Below are positions 1-6,458 of a DNA stretch of 7,444 nt, piece by piece (within the stretch, counting starts at the first letter, position 1; every line of letters begins with the position of its first letter). The stretch covers positions 1 through 7,444 of the forward strand of contig JAJDBL010000033.1 in NCBI GenBank assembly GCA_029261375.1, in the 5' to 3' direction. A program made the position numbers and the translations under genes. The stretch comes from Nitrospirales bacterium (GTDB taxonomy: Bacteria; Nitrospirota; Nitrospiria; Nitrospirales; UBA2166). The notes under the pieces are model-generated. The model saw nothing but the letters and a program-made list of their open reading frames with translations, was not told the DNA's origin and searched no databases.

Positions 1-36
1 AAGAGCCGCTTGTTGTGCGGGCGTAATCAGTTCCAT
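1..36 (-). CDS. pilO: Probable PilO, type IV pilus alignment-complex protein (N-terminal 12 codons only)
   Basis: An open frame starts with ATG at 36 and runs off the left edge of the window, giving the residues MELITPAQQAAL. The identification rests mainly on position: pilO follows pilM and pilN in nearly all type IV pilus clusters, and a short polar, Gln-rich stretch before the membrane helix suits a PilO start. PilO would be a bitopic inner-membrane protein pairing with PilN through its periplasmic part. The same frame has a TGA upstream (near 75) and no ATG, GTG or TTG between that stop and 36, so 36 is the earliest usual start. There is no strong Shine-Dalgarno sequence; a GGGGA lies roughly 17 bases upstream. 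The 72-base space after pilN is wider than the other pil junctions. Too little is visible to exclude another pilus protein. Confidence 0.5.
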   Translation of the reverse strand, partial: MELITPAQQAAL

Positions 37-108
37 ATAAGGTTGACTACACGTCCCCTGTGATCGGCGCCTGGGTCAGACATTGCGTCATTTGAACACC
101 ACCCGGCC

Positions 109-654
109 TCATCCGTCCAAACTCAATTTGAACGTATACAATGGCTCATTCGCGGTGCCTGACTTCTCGGAGACAACGAGGTTTACCACAGAGAATGATG
201 GGGTAGCCTGAAGGATGGTCTGAAAATCAACGATATCCTCATTTGTCAACGCAAAACCGGCCAGTATCGTATTACTCCCATTGATAGACATGTCCGTTAA
301 CCACACCTGAGCCTCCGACATACTGCGGCTAATGTCATCCATGACGATGACTGGACCTTCCTGATTTTCTCGCAATTGGTTAATGCTATTCCGCTTCTCA
401 TCAAGGTCTTTTTTCTTTTTTTCGAAATTGTCGACGACGCCGATTTCCTTCTTCAGTGCCTCCAAACGGGCTTCCTTTTGCGCCTTTTCATCCTGCACCT
501 TCTGCAACTGCTGGCTCTGAAAGATTGCAACCACGACACACAGGATCAAAACCAGCGCAATTGACCCAACGGCAATTGCCAGTTGATTGAGGACATCAGC
601 CCTCTCCTGAATCCGTTTCGCACGGTACTCGGGATAAAGGTTGATGCGAATCAT
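109..654 (-). CDS. pilN: PilN, type IV pilus inner-membrane alignment-complex protein
   Basis: PilN joins the cytoplasmic PilM ring to the periplasmic PilO/PilP part of the type IV pilus machine. The 181-residue protein shows the expected layout. A short cytoplasmic head (residues 1-20) begins MIRINLYPEY, a variant of the INLLP motif that binds the PilM groove. One membrane helix spans about 24-46 (LAIAVGSIALVLILCVVVAI). A strongly charged, Lys/Glu-rich coiled coil covers about 48-98. A compact periplasmic domain (about 100-181) contains the DISRSMSEAQVWLTDM helix-strand pattern typical of PilN. The ATG at 654 overlaps the pilM stop as ATGA, with GGGTGA a few bases upstream, so translation is probably coupled to pilM. 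The length is usual for the family. The Leu-to-Tyr change within INLLP is the only oddity seen. Context and topology together make the call firm. Confidence 0.93.
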   Translation of the reverse strand: MIRINLYPEYRAKRIQERADVLNQLAIAVGSIALVLILCVVVAIFQSQQLQKVQDEKAQKEARLEALKKEIGVVDNFEKKKKDLDEKRNSINQLRENQEGPVIVMDDISRSMSEAQVWLTDMSINGSNTILAGFALTNEDIVDFQTILQATPSFSVVNLVVSEKSGTANEPLYTFKLSLDG

Positions 655-1730
655 CGGTCACCCATCATTCTTGCTGCCAAGCCGACGCCAATCGCTGCCA
701 TGGGCGCAAGCTCCGCGAGCAGCTCCGGGCTATATGCTTTATCAGCAAGGTCTATTTGCCGAAACGGATTGGCGAACTCGACTTCAATGCCTAACTGGTT
801 ACTCAGCATCTGTGCCAGTCCAACAATTTGGGCCCCCCCGCCCGACAGGACAACCTTTTTGATGTCTTCCATCTCTTCCGCAACCATTGCCGATCGAAAA
901 AAATCAAAAGAGCGGGTCATCTCCGTCGTCACCTCAACGTTGACGGATTCAAGGATCATATCTGCGGTTCCTGGGGGCACAGCGTCAACAGCACTGCCTT
1001 TAATTGTCGCTTCCGCGTCTTCGTCGGAGAGATTGAGTTCCTGCTTCAGTGCTTCAATGTATCGATTCCCGCCAATGAGCACGTCACGCGTGAACGCTGA
1101 TCCACCATCCGCAAGAACATTGATATTGATGTATGAGGAACCCACGTTGACCAATGCGGTAATTTCGTCGGGCTCCACAGAGTAATTCGTCGCATACATA
1201 TTCTCGACGGCAAAAACATCGACGTCCATGATGACAGGAATAAGCCCCGCATCTTTTACAACTGCCGTTCGCGCATCGATAACATCTCTCTTCGCCGCAA
1301 CCAGCAGCACGGCCATTTGAGGCTCTCCCTCCGCATCAAGCTCATCCGTGCGTAGGATGTGAAAATCTAAAATCACTTCGTCAAGATCAAACGGCACGTA
1401 CTGTTCGGCCTCAACGGAGATCTGATCTTCCAGCTCATCCTCGGTCATCAGTGGGACATGCAATACTTTCACGACCACTGCAGGGCCTGACATCGAGATG
1501 GCGACATTTTTGTTCTTGATCTTCTTTTCTTTAAACAACTGCACAATGGTATCAACGACCTGAGCATGTTCCATGATGGCGCCATCCACCACCGCGTGCA
1601 GCGGCATTGGTGCCACTCCGAAACTATCCAATCTAAATTTATCATTGTGTAAAGACAGTTCCACGAGCTTCACTGCGTGTGATCCGATATCAAGCCCAAC
1701 CACAGGCTTCGCTTTGGAAAAGAGTCCCAT
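651..1730 (-). CDS. pilM: PilM, actin-like ATPase-fold protein of the type IV pilus
   Basis: PilM is a cytoplasmic FtsA/actin-fold protein that binds nucleotide and the N-terminal peptide of PilN, forming the inner ring of the type IV pilus base. The 359-residue product starts MGLFSKAKPVVGLDIGS, close to the family norm. The phosphate-1 loop is GLDIGSHAVKLVEL (12-25). The segment EAEQYVPFDLDEVILDF (108-123) is characteristic of PilM. A phosphate-2-like strand is ALVNVGSSYININVL (192-206), and the adenosine-binding SGGGA lies at 296-300. I chose ATG at 1730, where it shares one base with the rapZ stop (TGATG); a GTG directly before it (1733) would add one residue. No strong Shine-Dalgarno sequence is visible, so translation may depend on ribosomes finishing rapZ. 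The stop overlaps pilN by 4 bases. Confidence 0.96.
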   Translation of the reverse strand: MGLFSKAKPVVGLDIGSHAVKLVELSLHNDKFRLDSFGVAPMPLHAVVDGAIMEHAQVVDTIVQLFKEKKIKNKNVAISMSGPAVVVKVLHVPLMTEDELEDQISVEAEQYVPFDLDEVILDFHILRTDELDAEGEPQMAVLLVAAKRDVIDARTAVVKDAGLIPVIMDVDVFAVENMYATNYSVEPDEITALVNVGSSYININVLADGGSAFTRDVLIGGNRYIEALKQELNLSDEDAEATIKGSAVDAVPPGTADMILESVNVEVTTEMTRSFDFFRSAMVAEEMEDIKKVVLSGGGAQIVGLAQMLSNQLGIEVEFANPFRQIDLADKAYSPELLAELAPMAAIGVGLAARMMGDR

Positions 1731-2605
1731 CACGACTGTGTCATATCTCTATGGCGAAGCGCGACATCATAGCCCGCCTCTCGTACATAGGAAGCGACCT
1801 TGATCCCAGTTGCCACTGAACGGTGACGCCCACCAGTACACCCCAGGCCAATAGTCAGATAACGTTTTCCTTCCCGGCGGTATAGAGGCAATAGCATTTC
1901 GAGAAGGTCTTCCACTTTATCGAGAAAAGGATTGGCCTCTTCTGAAGCGAGAACGAAGTCCATGACGCGAGGATCCTCACCCGTAAAGCTCTTCAACTCC
2001 GGAACGAAATGTGGATTTTTGAGAAACCTCACGTCGAAAAGAAGATCCACATCATATGGAATGCCATATTTGTATCCAAACGTCACAATAGTTACCTTAA
2101 AATTGTCAGTTCCACCTAATCCAATACAGTATTGTACGACAGTTGCCCTGAAATCATGCACGAGAAGGTCGGATGTGTCAATGATTCTGTCAGAATTGTG
2201 ACGCAACTCACTCATTAGGCCGCGTTCATAGCGTATCGCGTCCATTGCCGATCGGTTTCCGGCCAGTGGGTGCGGCCGACGACTTTCGGAGAATCGGCGG
2301 AATAGCACATCATCCCGTGCTTCAAGAAACAGGAGTTGGACGGAGAAGCCTTCATCGCGCCACTGATTAAGAATATCCATGACGTCACCAAGAAATCCGC
2401 GCTCGCGAATATCAACTCCTAAGCCTACGCGTCGTGTTTCCGCGTCTTTCTGTGTACAAAGCTCAACAAACTTCTGCATCAGCGGCGCTGGTAAATTGTC
2501 AACGCAAAAAAACCCACAATCCTCAAGACACTGTATCCCCAAACTTTTCCCGGCTCCTGAAAGCCCACTGATAATGATGAGCTGAACATCTTCCATAGTT
2601 GGCAT
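1730..2605 (-). CDS. rapZ: RapZ/YvcJ-family nucleotide-binding protein
   Basis: This is a 291-residue member of the RapZ (formerly YhbJ/YvcJ) family. Enterobacterial RapZ senses glucosamine-6-phosphate and hands the small RNA GlmZ to RNase E, controlling glmS; other members bind ATP/GTP with less clear roles. Walker A is GLSGAGKS (14-21), followed by GFFCVDNLP, a family signature, and a VDIRER strand that fits Walker B. The C-terminal domain has VTFGYKYGIP, the FLKNPHF loop and GCTGGRHRSV (255-264), all expected for metabolite binding. The protein ends at RHRDMTQS and lacks the Lys-Arg-Lys tail of the E. coli protein, so an RNA-adaptor role is doubtful here. ATG at 2605 has only a weak ribosome site; an in-frame ATG three codons later (2596) is the alternative. 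rapZ follows hpf by 45 bases, with no ptsN or hprK between. Confidence 0.96.
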   Translation of the reverse strand: MPTMEDVQLIIISGLSGAGKSLGIQCLEDCGFFCVDNLPAPLMQKFVELCTQKDAETRRVGLGVDIRERGFLGDVMDILNQWRDEGFSVQLLFLEARDDVLFRRFSESRRPHPLAGNRSAMDAIRYERGLMSELRHNSDRIIDTSDLLVHDFRATVVQYCIGLGGTDNFKVTIVTFGYKYGIPYDVDLLFDVRFLKNPHFVPELKSFTGEDPRVMDFVLASEEANPFLDKVEDLLEMLLPLYRREGKRYLTIGLGCTGGRHRSVATGIKVASYVREAGYDVALRHRDMTQS

Positions 2606-2618
2606 CGTGCAATTGTAG

Positions 2619-2636
2619 CGTCGAACCCTATCGACG
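2619..2636 (-). other. Short inverted repeat between hpf and rapZ
   Basis: The transcript strand reads CGTCGA, a six-base loop TAGGGT, then TCGACG: a perfect 6-bp stem inside the 45-base hpf-rapZ spacer and 13 bases before the rapZ ATG. No T-run follows, so it is not a standard intrinsic terminator. It may hinder ribosome access to rapZ, mark a processing site, or be chance. Confidence 0.35.
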
Positions 2637-2650
2637 AACTTACCTACCCT

Positions 2651-3187
2651 TCAGCTGACAAGCTCGATCAGCTCCACTTCCCCATCTTGACGACGGTGCG
2701 CGATACGCACCAGGCCGGTCTTCCCGTCAGAGAACACCACACAGTTATCCTCTGTCGACCGCCCCATCATATCCATCGCGTCCTCAATTCCCATGGAAGG
2801 CACAGACACTTTCCGCCGTGCAACATCAGGGTAGTTGGAAGACACTCGTGATTCATCAACCAATACCACATCATCCTTCGAAGGTGTCCCGTGGCGCGCC
2901 TTGCTCCCCACGCGTTTACCACGAACCCGCATCACTTGTCGTTCGATCTTCGCGATTACCCCATCGATCGATTGGAAAAAATCGTTGGCATGATCTTTTG
3001 CAACGATAGGATTCCCATCGACGATGACGGAGACTTCCGTCACCGCATCACTCTTCTCCATAGCAAGCGTCACGTAGACGTCATGCAGCCGCGTACCATG
3101 CTGCTCAAGTTTCTGAACCTTTTTCTCGACGTATTCGCGCAAGGAATCATCGAGATCGACCTGCCTACCAGTGAGATTGATCGTCAT
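2651..3187 (-). CDS. hpf: Long-form ribosome hibernation promoting factor
   Basis: HPF binds the 30S decoding site and stops translation in resting cells; long forms also pair two 70S ribosomes into 100S dimers through a C-terminal domain. The 178-residue protein has the S30AE/HPF domain at about 1-95, including TGRQVDLDDSLREYVEKKV and the VDG/AKDHANDFFQSIDGVIAKIERQV stretch. A linker (about 96-122) leads to the dimerisation domain (about 123-178: RRKVSVPSMGIEDAMDMM, then CVVFSDGKTGLVRIAHRRQDGEVELIEL). This is clearly the long form, not the short HPF of about 95 residues encoded beside rpoN in E. coli. I chose ATG at 3187 because AAAGGGGA lies just upstream, although the GTG at 3205 is in frame and would add six residues. 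It follows rpoN by 30 bases and precedes rapZ by 45. Confidence 0.95.
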   Translation of the reverse strand: MTINLTGRQVDLDDSLREYVEKKVQKLEQHGTRLHDVYVTLAMEKSDAVTEVSVIVDGNPIVAKDHANDFFQSIDGVIAKIERQVMRVRGKRVGSKARHGTPSKDDVVLVDESRVSSNYPDVARRKVSVPSMGIEDAMDMMGRSTEDNCVVFSDGKTGLVRIAHRRQDGEVELIELVS

Positions 3188-3190
3188 CGT

Positions 3191-3198
3191 TCCCCTTT
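3191..3198 (-). promoter_or_regulatory. Ribosome binding site deciding the hpf start
   Basis: The minus strand reads AAAGGGGA four bases or fewer before the ATG at 3187. The alternative GTG at 3205 lacks a comparable purine run upstream, so this site favours the shorter, 178-residue HPF. Confidence 0.6.
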
Positions 3199-3217
3199 CG
3201 ATCACACGTGGACTACT

Positions 3218-4600
3218 CTAAAGTGCCCGCTTGCGCTGACTGGCCGGGGCCAGACGAAGTTCCGCGCGATATTTGGCAACCGTTCGTCGAGCGAGCGCTA
3301 TGTTCCGTTGTCCCAGCCGCTCGACAATGGCCTGATCGCTCAACGGATGATCAGTATCCTCTTCTCCCACCATCGTTCGAATCATCTCCCGGACCGCTCC
3401 TGGCGTAATGTCATGCGCCGCATTATTCGTGCGACCTACGCCCCCGGAAAAAAAGTGCTTCAGACAGAAAATCCCATGCGGAGAATACAAATACTTGTTT
3501 GCCGTCACACGACTCACTGTCGACTCGTGCAAGGACACATCATCCGCAATCGTTTTCAAGACTAAGGGCTTGAGATACGCACGCCCCTTTGAGAAGAATG
3601 GCTCTTGGAATTTCAAGATGCTTTCGACCACTCGAATGATTGTTTTGTTCCGTTGGTCGAGGCTTCGAACCAGCCATTGTGCCGAGCGCATTTTTTCGCC
3701 AAGATACGATTGAGTCGCGTCCGACTCACCCGCACCTTTCGCCACTAGATCCTTGTAGTCTGGCTGAATGCGAATTCGCGGAAGCCCCTCATGATTCTGC
3801 AGCACATGCCATTGCCCTTGAAACTGAACGACCACGACGTCAGGAACGATTGCCTGACTCTCGACATGGTAATACGGGCGACCGGGACGAGGTTCCATCC
3901 CTTCAATCACCTTGACCGCGTGGGAAATTTCATGAAGCCCAACACCAAGGGATTTGGAAATCGCTTTATAGTTTTTCCGTTCGAGATTAGGAAGAAATTT
4001 GTCGATAATCGTCCACACCAACGAGTGAGTCAACCCAAGAGCCTCGGCTTGAATCAGCAGGCACTCCTTGAGATCCCTCGCTCCGACTCCAATAGGATCA
4101 AAGCCGTGGATGTATCGAAGCACAACTTCGGCGCGAGCAGGAGATGCCCCGAGATCTGATGCAATCTCTTCTATGGGAAAACTCAGATACCCCCGCTCAT
4201 CGATATTTCCAATAATGAGTTGCGCGATGGATTTTTCCTCTTCGTTCAATGCAGAAAGATTGAGCTGCCACAATAAATGTTCCTCTAGGGTCGTCTCGAT
4301 CGCGACCCGCTGACTGTACGGGACACCATCCTCGGAGCCTGAAGAGCGGCTTTGCCCAATCCCGTTCCACCCTTGCCAATCGATACTCTGCGACAGCGCC
4401 TGCGCGCCCGCCAACGTCATCTCCTCCTCGGTTGAGTCTGACGGCCCCTCCACTTCCTCCAGAAGGGGAATTTCAATCAAGTGTTCCGAGACGGTTTGGT
4501 CTAGCTCGAGGCGAGACAACTGCAAGAGCTTGATGGCCTGTTGCAACTGTGGCGTCATCACTAGCCGTTGCGAAAGCCGCAAGTCCATTTGCAATTTCAT
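3218..4600 (-). CDS. rpoN: RNA polymerase sigma-54 factor
   Basis: Sigma54 directs RNA polymerase to -24/-12 promoters and needs an AAA+ activator to open them. The residue numbers here count from the upstream GTG at 4606. Region I (about 3-52) is Gln/Leu-rich, LRLSQRLVMTPQLQQAIKLL, the activator-contact segment; the usual ENPLLEE reads EIPLLEE here. An acidic, Ser/Gly-rich region II (about 53-100) follows. The core-binding domain runs from about 105 to 300 (GNIDERGYLSFPIEEIA, GFDPIGVGARDLKECLLIQ). The -12-contacting helix-turn-helix is LHESTVSRVTANKYL (359-373), and the RpoN box ARRTVAKYR (439-447) recognises the -24 element. The protein is complete, at 460 residues from ATG 4600 or 462 from GTG 4606. 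A GAGGG site sits 10 or 4 bases before these starts; I prefer ATG 4600. It follows lptB by 13-19 bases. Confidence 0.97.
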   Translation of the reverse strand: MKLQMDLRLSQRLVMTPQLQQAIKLLQLSRLELDQTVSEHLIEIPLLEEVEGPSDSTEEEMTLAGAQALSQSIDWQGWNGIGQSRSSGSEDGVPYSQRVAIETTLEEHLLWQLNLSALNEEEKSIAQLIIGNIDERGYLSFPIEEIASDLGASPARAEVVLRYIHGFDPIGVGARDLKECLLIQAEALGLTHSLVWTIIDKFLPNLERKNYKAISKSLGVGLHEISHAVKVIEGMEPRPGRPYYHVESQAIVPDVVVVQFQGQWHVLQNHEGLPRIRIQPDYKDLVAKGAGESDATQSYLGEKMRSAQWLVRSLDQRNKTIIRVVESILKFQEPFFSKGRAYLKPLVLKTIADDVSLHESTVSRVTANKYLYSPHGIFCLKHFFSGGVGRTNNAAHDITPGAVREMIRTMVGEEDTDHPLSDQAIVERLGQRNIALARRTVAKYRAELRLAPASQRKRAL

Positions 4601-4605
4601 TGCCA
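4591..4605 (-). promoter_or_regulatory. Sigma54-type -24/-12 element over the rpoN start codons
   Basis: The minus strand reads TGGCA, six bases, then TTGC, with GG and GC exactly ten bases apart as in -24/-12 promoters. The second half of the -24 block (consensus CG) reads AT here. The match overlaps the GTG/ATG start codons of rpoN itself, so sigma54 bound here could act on its own gene. It is a single sequence match and could be chance. Confidence 0.35.
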
Positions 4606-4619
4606 CATGACCCTCGTTG

Positions 4620-5369
4620 CTAGACGGTTAGTCGAAACCGCTCACCTAAATAGACTGCACGCGCAGTCGGACTATTCACGATATCCGTTGGAGTCCCCGA
4701 TTCTACTATCTCGCCTTCGTTTAAGATATAGGCATGATCGGTAATGGAGAGTGTTTCCTGAACGTTGTGATCGGTAATCAAAATGCCTAGTCCTTGCTGC
4801 TTGAGGTGAACAATGGTCGCCTGTAGCTCATTTACCGCAATAGGATCAATGCCTGCAAAAGGTTCGTCGAGAAGTAAGAAGTCTGGCTGGATCACAAGCG
4901 CCCGTCCAATCTCTACACGCCGCCTCTCCCCTCCGGAAAGAGTATAGGCCTTCTGTGTACGAATGTGTCCGATGGAGAGTTCAGCTAACACGTTTTCAAG
5001 ACGCTGCTGACACTCTTGCGTCGAAAGCTTCAGCGTCTCAAGAATCGCGAGAAGATTCTCCTCCACTGATAGCCTTCTGAAGACTGATGGCTCCTGTGGA
5101 AGATAGGCAATGCCTTTTCTTGCCCTCTTGTACATAGGAATATCAGTGATCCGCTCACCATTAAAAGAAATCTCGCCTCTATCAGGTTTCACCAGGCCAA
5201 CGATCATACTGAATACTGTCGTTTTCCCAGCTCCATTGGGTCCAAGTAATCCGACAACCTGGCGAGACTGCACGGTCACACTGACCGATCTCACGACACG
5301 CCGACCCTTGATCGTCTTTTCCAAATCTTTAGCATCAAGAGACCGGGGAGCGTGTTCGGTTGAGGTCAC
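4620..5369 (-). CDS. lptB: LptB, ATPase of the lipopolysaccharide export ABC transporter
   Basis: LptB is the cytoplasmic ATPase that, with LptF and LptG, extracts lipopolysaccharide from the inner membrane and pushes it along the LptC-LptA bridge. All ABC motifs are intact in the 249 residues: Walker A GPNGAGKTT (43-51), Q-loop YLPQEPSVF (89-97), signature LSGGERRRVEIGRAL (144-158), Walker B FLLLDEP (164-170), D-loop AGIDP and switch His201 in ITDHNVQET. The LPQEPSVFRRLSVEENL stretch and AGIDPIAV are characteristic of LptB among ABC proteins. The start is GTG at 5369, overlapping the lptA stop by 4 bases, with a purine-rich GGGAAGAG just upstream inside lptA. The lptF and lptG partners are not in this window, which is usual. 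Length and context agree. Confidence 0.97.
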   Translation of the reverse strand: MTSTEHAPRSLDAKDLEKTIKGRRVVRSVSVTVQSRQVVGLLGPNGAGKTTVFSMIVGLVKPDRGEISFNGERITDIPMYKRARKGIAYLPQEPSVFRRLSVEENLLAILETLKLSTQECQQRLENVLAELSIGHIRTQKAYTLSGGERRRVEIGRALVIQPDFLLLDEPFAGIDPIAVNELQATIVHLKQQGLGILITDHNVQETLSITDHAYILNEGEIVESGTPTDIVNSPTARAVYLGERFRLTV

Positions 5370-5905
5370 TTCTCTTCCCCAGCGGTGCGATCAAAATTCA
5401 GGGAACCAGTCTCCGTAATCACGACCTGACTCCCGCCTTCAACCACACTTCGATCCTCATTGAGGAACAACGTGAGTTTTTTTCCGGTCACCCGATAGCC
5501 GTCCTGCCACACCTCGGGTTGACCAGTCAACACCACCTTTTCCTCTTGACCAAAATACACAGCTTTGCGCCCAGTGGCTGACTGATCCCCATCAAAAATT
5601 TTCACATGTCCGACGGCTTTAATGGTAGAGATCTTTTGTCCAGCGACGGTGGGCGCAGAAGGATCCTTTGAGAGAGATTGATCCGCAAACTTCACAACCA
5701 TACGATCTGCCAACAGTTTAAAGGTCCCCTGGATCAACACGACGTCTCCCTCAAACGTCGCTTTGTCATCTTGATTATGAACAACCAGCGTCTCTGAGGT
5801 GATCACGATGGGTTCGTGATCATCGTCGGCTGCCCCGACCGAGAGACTTCCCGTCGCAAGAAGCGTCAGGAGCGCAAAACTAATTCGTGACCACTGCACG
5901 AACAT
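5366..5905 (-). CDS. lptA: LptA, periplasmic lipopolysaccharide bridge protein (OstA-like)
   Basis: LptA forms the periplasmic beta-jellyroll bridge along which lipopolysaccharide passes from LptC to LptD. From ATG 5905 the protein has 179 residues. A signal peptide (1 to about 25) has Arg7, the hydrophobic stretch ISFALLTLLATGSLSV and a likely cut after VGA or GAA. The mature OstA-type domain shows repeated short strands such as VITSETLVVHNQDDKATFEGDVVLIQG... and AVGHVKIF. The ATG has AAGG directly against it, whereas GTG at 5899 has AAGGA five bases upstream, so the true start may be two codons in. The frame stays open up to 5989, but the added 28 Arg-rich residues would bury the signal peptide and are rejected. 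The 26-base overlap with lptC and 4-base overlap with lptB suggest coupled translation. Confidence 0.93.
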   Translation of the reverse strand: MFVQWSRISFALLTLLATGSLSVGAADDDHEPIVITSETLVVHNQDDKATFEGDVVLIQGTFKLLADRMVVKFADQSLSKDPSAPTVAGQKISTIKAVGHVKIFDGDQSATGRKAVYFGQEEKVVLTGQPEVWQDGYRVTGKKLTLFLNEDRSVVEGGSQVVITETGSLNFDRTAGEEK

Positions 5906-6443
5906 CCTTGGTAATCGTAAACGTCTCAGTCCCAAGCGTCCCCCGCAATCCCGAACCTGTAATCTCAATCCCGTCACCCTGAATGACAACGGGCGCGTCA
6001 GTATAAATTTCTTGATCCCGATTTCTCCATTGGAGGTGGTTCGTCAAGATTGTGTATCCACTCTCAAGCCGAATAGGAATCAAACCCGTACGCTTCTGGA
6101 TTGTGAGATCATGCGATTCAGTATCCACGACCCCCTCATCCCCCTTCAAAATCATCTGGGTTCCTTGACCACCAAACAACGTCACCTCAAGATCTTCTAA
6201 GATCGCTTGTGAGTCTTTGTCCATAATACGCGCACGCCGGGCTTGAACCTTCCACTGTCGTTCACCGTCTTTCGTCTGGATAAAAGAAAACTGATCGATG
6301 TCCGCATTCGAATGCTTGAACACTCCAGGAACCTCGGCCGGCCGTTTGGGAGGTCCACTACCTACTGTAACCAGAAGCGCTAACACCGCGGCAATTCCCA
6401 GGAACACCGTCACGAGAGGCCAGCGTCCAACAGGAATCTTCAT
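5880..6443 (-). CDS. lptC: LptC, inner-membrane-anchored lipopolysaccharide export protein
   Basis: LptC receives lipopolysaccharide from the LptB2FG transporter and passes it to LptA. The 187-residue protein has a single N-terminal membrane anchor (about 9-29, PLVTVFLGIAAVLALLVTVG) after a short basic start MKIPVGR. A periplasmic LptC/OstA-like beta domain fills about 45-185, with strands such as ADIDQFSFIQTKDGERQWKV, the ARRARI and LTNHLQWRNRDQEIYTD segments, and GSGLRGTLGTETFTI near the end; this is the usual pattern of the YrbK/LptC family. The start ATG at 6443 has no clear Shine-Dalgarno sequence (GGTAG is the best), and the predicted transcript begins only about nine bases upstream. 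No kdsC precedes it, unlike many proteobacterial lpt clusters. Size and order before lptA and lptB support the call. Confidence 0.92.
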   Translation of the reverse strand: MKIPVGRWPLVTVFLGIAAVLALLVTVGSGPPKRPAEVPGVFKHSNADIDQFSFIQTKDGERQWKVQARRARIMDKDSQAILEDLEVTLFGGQGTQMILKGDEGVVDTESHDLTIQKRTGLIPIRLESGYTILTNHLQWRNRDQEIYTDAPVVIQGDGIEITGSGLRGTLGTETFTITKDVRAVVTN

Positions 6444-6458
6444 TGCGCTACCGATAAA

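Noticed and set aside
568..585. GGCAATTGCC palindrome within pilN
   Set aside because: It falls in the codons of the PilN membrane-helix region and has no promoter or gene boundary beside it.
583..1185. Plus-strand open frame of 200 codons antisense to pilM
   Set aside because: It mirrors a well-supported pilM in a shadow frame, is rich in Ser/Ala as such shadows are, and resembles no known protein.
1594..1618. Minus-strand TGGCAC...GC match with -24/-12 spacing inside pilM
   Set aside because: The -12 part reads CCGC instead of TTGC, and it lies within conserved pilM coding sequence with no gene start nearby.
2985..3002. Plus-strand TTGGCATG...TTGCA resembling a sigma54 promoter
   Set aside because: GG and GC are 11 bases apart instead of 10, and it points antisense inside hpf with no plus-strand gene beyond it.
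2891..3565. Plus-strand open frame of 224 codons antisense to hpf and rpoN
   Set aside because: It spans the junction of two clear minus-strand genes and has no recognisable domain.
5906..5989. Upstream 28-codon extension of lptA
   Set aside because: It would place an Arg-rich stretch before a clear signal peptide and lies wholly inside lptC.
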